Assembly: GCA_018222825.1 (NCBI GenBank)
Contig: JAAEZO010000013.1
Coordinates: forward strand, 1 to 34,738
Source of the DNA: Gammaproteobacteria bacterium
GTDB lineage: Bacteria; Pseudomonadota; Gammaproteobacteria; Enterobacterales; Aeromonadaceae
Direction: 5' to 3'
DNA: 34,738 nt
Under the pieces are notes generated by a model that saw only the letters and a list, made by a program, of their open reading frames with translations, was not told where the DNA came from and made no database searches. Shown here one piece after another: positions 27,975-34,738 of this stretch. The first letter of the stretch is position 1, and each line of letters opens with the position of its first letter. Made by a program: the position numbers and the translations under genes.

Positions 27975-29000
27975 ATGCGGATACACCTCAAGAAAAAATC
28001 ACAACTGAGCGAAAACCAGGTTACCCCGGAATCGGTTTATCGCCAGCGCCGACAGATATTGCAAGGTCTCGGACTGGGACTTGGCGCCGCGGCATTGAGC
28101 GGCCCGGCCAGTGCCGGCCTGTTCGGCTCCCTGCTGGGGGATGAAAAAGCCACCCCCACCAAGGGAGCTGCCACCACCACACCGCTGACCTTCAATCGTC
28201 CCGACGCCTATCAAATAGCGGTGCCGCCAACGGCCGAACGGGTGGCCACCAGCTATAACAATTTTTATGAATTTGGCGCCGACAAGTCGGATCCGGCGCG
28301 TAATGCTCAAGGCTTCAAAACCAAGCCCTGGACGCTGACCATTTCCGGTGAAGTGGATAATCCCCAGACCATTGACGTCTGGTCGTGGATGGAAAAGCAG
28401 CAGCTGGAAGAGCGTATTTATCGTCATCGCTGTGTTGAAGCCTGGTCGATGGTTATTCCCTGGCTGGGGGTGCCGTTGGCAGACATCATCAAGGCGGCGG
28501 GGCCGACGTCCAAAGCCAAGTATGTGGCCTTTGAAACCCTGTATGACCCGGAGCAGATGCCCGGCCAGGCTTCTCGTTTTCTCGGTGGCGGCATCGATTA
28601 TCCCTATGTGGAAGGGCTGCGTCTGGATGAGGCCATGAACCCGCTGGCGATGCTGGCGGTGGGCATGTACGGCAAGACGCTGCCGCCCCAGAACGGTGCG
28701 CCGATTCGACTGGTCGTGCCCTGGAAATACGGTTTCAAGGGCATCAAGTCCATCGTTCGTATTCACCTGACCGACAAGCAGCCGCCCACCACCTGGAATC
28801 GGCTCGCTGCTTACGAATATGGCTTTTATGCCAACGTTAACCCCGAGGTGGATCATCCCCGCTGGAGCCAGGCCAGCGAGCGGGTGATCGCCGAAGGCGG
28901 CCTGTTCGGCAGCGAACGCCAGCCGACGCTGATGTTCAACGGTTATGAAGAAGAAGTCGCCAGCCTCTATCGGGGTATGGATCTGAGGAAGTTCTACTGA
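27975..29000 (+). CDS. msrP: Protein-methionine-sulfoxide reductase catalytic subunit (molybdopterin)
   Basis: Tat-like QRRQILQG leader, [50 protein letters not shown]. Confidence 0.96.
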   Translation: MRIHLKKKSQLSENQVTPESVYRQRRQILQGLGLGLGAAALSGPASAGLFGSLLGDEKATPTKGAATTTPLTFNRPDAYQIAVPPTAERVATSYNNFYEFGADKSDPARNAQGFKTKPWTLTISGEVDNPQTIDVWSWMEKQQLEERIYRHRCVEAWSMVIPWLGVPLADIIKAAGPTSKAKYVAFETLYDPEQMPGQASRFLGGGIDYPYVEGLRLDEAMNPLAMLAVGMYGKTLPPQNGAPIRLVVPWKYGFKGIKSIVRIHLTDKQPPTTWNRLAAYEYGFYANVNPEVDHPRWSQASERVIAEGGLFGSERQPTLMFNGYEEEVASLYRGMDLRKFY

Positions 29001-29644
29001 TGAAACTGACCCCCAAAGGGTTGCTGTGGCTGAAGGTCTGTTTGCATACAGCGGCGGTGCTGCCGCTGCTGTGGCTGCCCTGGGCATTTGAGGTCGGGCG
29101 CTTCAGCGCCGACCCCATTCCCGAGTTGCTGCAGTTTCTCGGCGACTGGTCGCTGCGGCTGTTGCTGCTGACGCTTTGTATCTCGCCCCTGGCCAAAAAA
29201 CTGAAAAACGGCGGCCTGATCAAGGTGCGCCGGCTGCTGGGACTCTGGTGCTTTACCTATGCCAGCCTGCATCTGCTGGTGTGGTTGCTGCTCGACCTGC
29301 AGCTGGCCTGGGGCCAGATTGGCGAGGAGATCGTCAAGCGCGGCTTTATTACCTTAGGCATGGTGTCCTGGCTGGTATTGCTGTTGCTGGCGGTGACCTC
29401 TACCCGTGGCTGGCAGCGTCGGCTCGGCCCTCGCTGGCAGCGGCTGCATAACTGGACCTATCTGGCGGCGCTGCTGATACCGATACATTTCTGGTGGGGC
29501 GTCAAGTCCGGCTGGATGGAGCCGGCCTTCTATCTGACGCTCAGCCTGGGTTTGTTGTGGTGGCGGCGCGACAAACTGGGCCGCTGGTGGCGAGCCAGGC
29601 TGAAAGCGAAGAACGAGAAAAACGCGGTAAACAGCAAGGTGTAA
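29000..29644 (+). CDS. msrQ: Protein-methionine-sulfoxide reductase heme-binding subunit
   Basis: Multi-TM ferric-reductase-like; RRLLGLWCFTYASLHLLVWL, RLHNWTYLAALLIPIHFWW; coupled to msrP. Confidence 0.95.
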   Translation: MKLTPKGLLWLKVCLHTAAVLPLLWLPWAFEVGRFSADPIPELLQFLGDWSLRLLLLTLCISPLAKKLKNGGLIKVRRLLGLWCFTYASLHLLVWLLLDLQLAWGQIGEEIVKRGFITLGMVSWLVLLLLAVTSTRGWQRRLGPRWQRLHNWTYLAALLIPIHFWWGVKSGWMEPAFYLTLSLGLLWWRRDKLGRWWRARLKAKNEKNAVNSKV

Positions 29645-29727
29645 GGCAGCCTTGCTGCACGGCCCTCACATCTTTGTTGGCTATCGGGTAAACTGGCCGC
29701 TTTGTCGGGCAAGCAGCGGAGTATTGA

Positions 29728-30189
29728 ATGGATAACCGGTTATGGGGATTGTGTTTTCTGGATGAGGGCGTGGCGCTGTCGGTGATCAGCCGCAAAGAGA
29801 CCCGCTGCCAGTGGCTGAGTGACGAAGATCAGGCCCGCCATTATCTGCTGCATGATTACCTGGAGCATATTGCCGAGCTGGGCGAGCTGGATCAGCAGCA
29901 AACCACGGTCGCCCGCGAGCGGTTTGAATTGCTGATGGAGCAATATCCGGAGCCGGAAACCCTGGTGGAATACCTCAACGATCTCACCAGTGGCCTGACT
30001 CGCATTCTCTGGTTTGGCCCGCTGTCTGCCCTGGCCGAAGACTACGGCGATTTTCCGCTGGCGCTGCGCGCCTATTACTGGGAAGAGTATGGCGAAGGTG
30101 ACGAAGATCCGGTAACGCCGGTGGTGGAAGACGACTGGATTTATCTGGTGGAAGCCATGGACGACTTTCTACTGCAGGACGATTATTGA
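29728..30189 (+). CDS. Conserved-looking acidic hypothetical protein
   Basis: 153-aa ORF with acidic C-terminus; high-GC coding pattern and position between msrQ and topB. Confidence 0.75.
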   Translation: MDNRLWGLCFLDEGVALSVISRKETRCQWLSDEDQARHYLLHDYLEHIAELGELDQQQTTVARERFELLMEQYPEPETLVEYLNDLTSGLTRILWFGPLSALAEDYGDFPLALRAYYWEEYGEGDEDPVTPVVEDDWIYLVEAMDDFLLQDDY

Positions 30190-30256
30190 AGTCGATCCCG
30201 CCCTGCTGCTAACCTGTATCCATATACAGTAGCCATATGCAGCAACAAGCACCCCT

Positions 30257-32200
30257 ATGATCCTCTATATTGCCGAAAAACCCAGCCTGGGCCGCGCCCT
30301 GGCCGAGGTGTTGCCCAAGCCCCACCAGAAGGGCGATGGCTTTATTCGCCTGGGCAACGGCGACGTGGTCAGCTGGTGCATCGGCCACCTGCTGGAGCAG
30401 TCCCAGCCCGACGCCTATGATCCGGCCTTCAAGCAATGGCGGTTGGAACACCTGCCGATTATTCCCCGCGAGTGGAAGCTCGAAGCCAAGCCCAAGACCC
30501 GCAGCCAGCTGACGGTGCTGAAAAAACTGCTGAAGCAGGCCGATGACATCGTTCATGTGGGCGATCCGGATCGCGAAGGGCAGCTGCTGGTGGACGAGGT
30601 AATCAGTTTCTGCGGCGTGTCTGCCGCCCGGCGGGAGCGTGTGCAACGCTGTCTGATCAGCGATCTCAATCCGGCTGCAGTCAGAAAGGCACTGGCGGCA
30701 CTGCGGCCCAACCGGGACTTTGTGCCATTGTCGGTGTCGGCGCTGGCGCGGTCCCGGGCCGACTGGCTCTATGGCATCAACATGAGTCGGTTGTGCACCA
30801 TTCAGGGCCAGAAAATGGGTTACCAGGGGGTGCTGTCGGTCGGGCGGGTACAGACTCCGCTGCTGGGGCTGGTGGTGCGGCGGGATCAGGAGATTGGCGC
30901 CTTCACCGCCAAGCCCTACTTCGAGGTGCTGGCCCTGCTGCAGACCGAGGCCGACGAACGCTTCAAGGCCAAATGGCAGCCCAGCGAAGCCTGTCAGCCC
31001 TGGCAGGATGAAGAGGGTCGGGTACTGTCCCGCGCCCTGGCAGAAAACGTCATCAAGCGCATTCAGGGGCAGCCGGGGCGGGTGATCGGGGCCGAACGCA
31101 AGCAGCGCCGGCAGGCGCCGCCTCTGCCTTACAACCTGTCGACCTTGCAGATTGACGCCGCCCGTCGTTTCGGCCTCAGCGCCAAGCAGGTGCTGGATGT
31201 ATGCCAGACCCTGTATGAGCGGCACAAGCTGATCACCTATCCCCGTTCCGACTGCCGTTACCTGCCGGAAGATCATTATCATCAGGCCGGGTCGGTTACC
31301 GGTGCCTTGGCCCGTACCAGCCCCGAGCTGGCGCCGGCGGTAGCCGAAGCGAATTTAAGCCTGCGCAGCAAGGCCTGGAACGACAAGAAAGTCGAAGCGC
31401 ACCATGCCATTATTCCCACCGCCAAGGCGATGGACGGCGGCAAGCTGTCTGCGGCCGAGCAGCAGGTCTATCAGTTGATTGCCCGCCAGTATCTGGCCCA
31501 GTTCTATCCGCATTGGGAATATGACGACAAGCTGCTGGAGGTCGATATCGCCGGCGGGCGTTTTATCGCTCGCGCCCGCCAGCAAATGAAACCCGGCTGG
31601 AAAGCCCTGTTTGCCCGGCCGGACAAGAAGGAAGACGAAGATCCCGAGTTACAGCCAACGCTGCCGGCGCTGGCGGTGGGGGATGCGTTGTTGTGTCTCG
31701 AAGGCGAGCTGCTCGACAAGCTGACCCAGCCGCCCAAGCATTTCAGTGACGCCACCCTGCTGGCGGCCATGACCAATATCGCCCGTTATGTCACCGATGC
31801 CGAGCTGAGAAAGATACTGCGCGATACCGATGGTCTGGGCACGGAGGCAACCCGGGCCGGCATTATCGAGTTGCTGTTCAATCGCGGTTTTCTCACGCGT
31901 GAGGGCAAGCAGATTCGGGCTACCGAAGCGGGAACCAAGCTGATCGCCAGCCTGCCCGAGTCGGCCACCACCCCGGACATGACCGCCCGCTGGGAAGCGG
32001 TGCTCGATGCCATCAGCCGCAAGCAGGCCGCTTATCAGGGCTTTATGGCCGAGCTGGAAGCTTCACTGCCGGTGTTGATCAGCCAGGTGGATCCGGCGGC
32101 GTTCAGCGGGCTGCAGGGTGGCGGCAAGCCGAAGCAGTTTCGCAAGCGCAAGCCGCGCAAAGCGGCCACCGGGGCCTCGGCCAGGGCGAAAAAGCGCTAG
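30257..32200 (+). CDS. topB: DNA topoisomerase III
   Basis: [36 protein letters not shown], Tyr region [13 protein letters not shown], basic C-terminus. Confidence 0.97.
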   Translation: MILYIAEKPSLGRALAEVLPKPHQKGDGFIRLGNGDVVSWCIGHLLEQSQPDAYDPAFKQWRLEHLPIIPREWKLEAKPKTRSQLTVLKKLLKQADDIVHVGDPDREGQLLVDEVISFCGVSAARRERVQRCLISDLNPAAVRKALAALRPNRDFVPLSVSALARSRADWLYGINMSRLCTIQGQKMGYQGVLSVGRVQTPLLGLVVRRDQEIGAFTAKPYFEVLALLQTEADERFKAKWQPSEACQPWQDEEGRVLSRALAENVIKRIQGQPGRVIGAERKQRRQAPPLPYNLSTLQIDAARRFGLSAKQVLDVCQTLYERHKLITYPRSDCRYLPEDHYHQAGSVTGALARTSPELAPAVAEANLSLRSKAWNDKKVEAHHAIIPTAKAMDGGKLSAAEQQVYQLIARQYLAQFYPHWEYDDKLLEVDIAGGRFIARARQQMKPGWKALFARPDKKEDEDPELQPTLPALAVGDALLCLEGELLDKLTQPPKHFSDATLLAAMTNIARYVTDAELRKILRDTDGLGTEATRAGIIELLFNRGFLTREGKQIRATEAGTKLIASLPESATTPDMTARWEAVLDAISRKQAAYQGFMAELEASLPVLISQVDPAAFSGLQGGGKPKQFRKRKPRKAATGASARAKKR

Positions 32201-32305
32201 GCGAGCAGCTGCACAGTTCGGCGGAATACTGCGTTGGCGGCCTGCTATGCTTAGGCTTTCAACTTGTCGGCGCCGTGGTTGTTGCGCCGCAGACGGAAGC
32301 CCATC

Positions 32306-33385
32306 ATGGACAAGACACTCACGCTGTTCGCCCTCGGCGCCCTGCTGCTCGCTGGCTGCGGCCTGAGCGGCGATGCCGAGTATCAGGCCGGCTATGCGGC
32401 CCGGCTCGCCGGAGATGACGACAAGGCCTTTGCGCATTATCTGGATGCGGCCCGAAACGATGATTACCCCGAGGCGCGCTTTGAGGTCGCCGAGATGTAT
32501 CTGGAGGGCAGGGGAACCCGGCAGGATACCGGCCAGGCAATCAGCTGGTTAACGCAACTGGCGAATGCCGATGATCCGCAGTGGAGCCGCCTGGCACATC
32601 GACAGCTGGGCCTCATCTACCGGGGTGATTACGGGGAAGAGTATCGAAATCGGCGCAAAGCGGCAGAACATTTTCGTCGTTGTGCCGGCCTGGGGGATGC
32701 GGACTGTGACCGCTTGCTGGCGTTGCTGAGCCCGCCTTCTCTGCAGGTGGTGGCTGCCGGGAACGAGCGCGGGGGTGCCGGCCTGCCGGGGGTAAACATC
32801 TATGCCCGCCATGCTGCCAATGTGTACAAGATAGTGGTGTACGAGCAACTGGGCGCGGACCTCGCGCCAATCAGCGTCGGCTCGGCCATTGCCATCGAAC
32901 CCTACCGAGCCATCACCAGTTATCACCTGCTGCAGGCCGGTGGCGTGCCCGTCAGCATAGACAGCCGCACCGGCAATGACGCCGTGCAGGAAGCGGATGT
33001 GCGGGTATGGCAAGTCACCCGGGTGGATCCCCGGCGGGATTTGGCGTTGCTGACCCTGGCCGAGCCGGTGCGGCCACTGAACTTCACCAATACCATGGCG
33101 TCGTTCGACCGGGTGCGGGTGGGCGAAAGGGTGTTCGCCATCGGCGCCCCGGCCGGGCTGGACAAGACCCTGACCGAGGGGATCGTCTCCGCGCTGAGAA
33201 CCGAAAACGGGGTGCGCGTGATCCAGACAACTGCCCCCATCACCTATGGCTCATCGGGTGGTGCTCTTTTTGATGCCGAAGGCAACCTGCTCGGCATGAC
33301 CATCAAGGGGGTGCAGGCCGGAGGCAACTTCAACTTCGCCCTGTCCATGGACGAGGTGCAGGCCTTTCTGGCCGAGCCGGAGTAA
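32306..33385 (+). CDS. Lipoprotein with Sel1/TPR-like repeats fused to a trypsin-like (S1C-type) serine protease domain
   Basis: Lipobox LLLAGCG; Sel1-like AEMYLEGRGTRQDTGQAISWLTQLA; catalytic candidates His (TSYHLL), Asp (RRDLALL), Ser (TYGSSGGALFD). Confidence 0.85.
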   Translation: MDKTLTLFALGALLLAGCGLSGDAEYQAGYAARLAGDDDKAFAHYLDAARNDDYPEARFEVAEMYLEGRGTRQDTGQAISWLTQLANADDPQWSRLAHRQLGLIYRGDYGEEYRNRRKAAEHFRRCAGLGDADCDRLLALLSPPSLQVVAAGNERGGAGLPGVNIYARHAANVYKIVVYEQLGADLAPISVGSAIAIEPYRAITSYHLLQAGGVPVSIDSRTGNDAVQEADVRVWQVTRVDPRRDLALLTLAEPVRPLNFTNTMASFDRVRVGERVFAIGAPAGLDKTLTEGIVSALRTENGVRVIQTTAPITYGSSGGALFDAEGNLLGMTIKGVQAGGNFNFALSMDEVQAFLAEPE

Positions 33386-33517
33386 CCACTCGAGCTTCAC
33401 TCGCGGCAACGAGCGGCCATCGGGGCGTCAGAACCGTGCCGGTGCCGTTGCGGCGCGGCTTAACCCGCTTCGGTACTTGGGGTACACTTGCCCGGCATTT
33501 ATTCAGGAACCGTAACC

Positions 33518-34552
33518 ATGCAGCCCACCCAGGCATCCCTTGCCCCCTATAACACCTTCTCCCTTACTCAGACCGCCGATCGCTTGACGGTACTGGAGCA
33601 GAGGGAACAATTGCTTGCCTTGTGGCAAAGCCGTCAGCATGAGCCTCTTCTGATCGTGGGTGAAGGATCCAACCTGCTGTTTACCGCGCCCTTTCATGGC
33701 CTGGTGCTGGTTAACCGACTCAAGGGGATTCAGGTTACCGAAACCGACGATGCCTGGCTGCTGAAGGTGGAGGGCGGCGAAAACTGGCATCGGTTGGTGT
33801 GCTGGACTCTGGAGCAGCGAATGCCGGGGCTGGAAAACCTGGCGTTGATCCCGGGCACCGTCGGTGCCTCGCCCATCCAGAATATCGGCGCCTACGGTGT
33901 GGAGCTGGCGCAATTCTGCGAGCAGGTGGAAAGCTTCGACTGGCAAACGGGTGAGACCCATCACTGGTCGGCGGCCGAGTGCGCCTTCGGCTACCGGGAC
34001 AGCGTGTTCAAACATCAGGCGCGTCATCACCTGATCCTGAGTGTGACCCTGCGACTGACCAAACGCTGGCAGCCGGTGCTGGGCTATGGTCCGCTGGCCG
34101 AGTTGGGAGATGCTGCCAAGGCACAGCAGATTTTTGACCGAGTCTGCGCCACCCGTCAGGCCAAGTTGCCGGATCCGGCGGTGCTGGGCAATGCCGGCAG
34201 TTTCTTCAAAAACCCCAAGGTGGTCACGGCCCAGGCCGAGGCGCTCAAGCTGGCCTGGCCGGCGCTGCCGGTGTTTGCTGCAGAAAGCGGACGGAGCAAG
34301 CTGGCGGCCGGCTGGCTTATCGACAAGGCGGGCCTCAAGGGAACCCGGGTTGGTGGTGCCGGGGTACACACCGAGCAGGCGCTGGTGCTGGTTAACCACG
34401 GCGGTGCCACCGCCGAAGATGTATTGCGGCTGGCGGCACTGGTGCGAGAGCGGGTAGAGCAGCTGTTTGGCGTACGGCTCGAGCCCGAGGTGCGCATGAT
34501 CGGTTCCAGTGGTGAAACCCATCTGGACGAGGCGCTGGCATGTCTGAACTGA
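33518..34552 (+). CDS. murB: UDP-N-acetylenolpyruvoylglucosamine reductase
   Basis: YNTFSLTQTADRL, GEGSNLLFTAPFHGLVL, IPGTVGASPIQNIGAYGVEL, NAGSFFKNP. Confidence 0.97.
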   Translation: MQPTQASLAPYNTFSLTQTADRLTVLEQREQLLALWQSRQHEPLLIVGEGSNLLFTAPFHGLVLVNRLKGIQVTETDDAWLLKVEGGENWHRLVCWTLEQRMPGLENLALIPGTVGASPIQNIGAYGVELAQFCEQVESFDWQTGETHHWSAAECAFGYRDSVFKHQARHHLILSVTLRLTKRWQPVLGYGPLAELGDAAKAQQIFDRVCATRQAKLPDPAVLGNAGSFFKNPKVVTAQAEALKLAWPALPVFAAESGRSKLAAGWLIDKAGLKGTRVGGAGVHTEQALVLVNHGGATAEDVLRLAALVRERVEQLFGVRLEPEVRMIGSSGETHLDEALACLN

Positions 34553-34738
34553 CCCCCCTGCGCGAAACTCTGCTCCGTCTGCTGGCCGATGGCCAGTTTC
34601 ACTCCGGTGAACAGTTGGGCGAGCAGTTGTCCGTCAGCCGGGCGGCGGTTGGCAAGCATGTGCAGGCGCTCAAGGCGTTGGGACTGGAGGTCTACAGCGT
34701 CAGCGGCAAGGGCTACCGGCTGGCGGTGCCGCTGCAAC
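34540..34738 (+). CDS. birA: Biotin--[acetyl-CoA-carboxylase] ligase/repressor, N-terminal part (truncated by window)
   Basis: MSELTPLRETLLRLLADGQFHSGEQLGEQLSVSRAAVGKHVQALKALGLEVYSVSGKGYRL; overlaps the murB stop. Confidence 0.92.
   Translation, partial: MSELTPLRETLLRLLADGQFHSGEQLGEQLSVSRAAVGKHVQALKALGLEVYSVSGKGYRLAVPLQ

Noticed and set aside
30209-31282. 357-aa minus-strand ORF antisense to topB
   Set aside because: Shadow ORF of a high-GC gene; Gly/Gln/His-rich, no motif.

Overview
The window is a mostly core chromosomal segment of a gammaproteobacterium; an Aeromonadales-like genome (Oceanimonas/Oceanisphaera/Zobellella type) is my impression and was not tested. It starts at the 3' end of a 5S rRNA followed by tRNA-Asp(GTC) and its terminator. 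Next comes a relatively AT-rich accessory block: about 0.8 kb without convincing genes, then a tightly overlapping three-gene cassette (CHASE2 membrane sensor with no output domain, small secreted SH3-like protein, M48 metalloprotease lipoprotein). The rest is GC-richer: PAP2 phosphatase, AEC transporter/LysR, rnk, ompW, a degraded metE behind an intact MetJ operator and upstream of metF, a DctPQM TRAP transporter, an unlisted 37-aa small ORF, a small RHH-like protein, zntA, argP/argO, metY, a two-component system divergent from a His/Met-rich exported protein, asnC/asnA, a CBS-domain protein, glrK-qseG-glrR, msrPQ, topB, a Sel1/trypsin-like lipoprotein, murB and the start of birA. The observations I rate highest are the CHASE2/SH3-like/M48 cassette with its palindromic promoter region, the metE relic, a GlrR with an aberrant GAFTGA motif and Walker B, and a MerR-type zntA promoter embedded in the 3' end of argP. 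All family calls come from reading motifs by eye; no database search was run.
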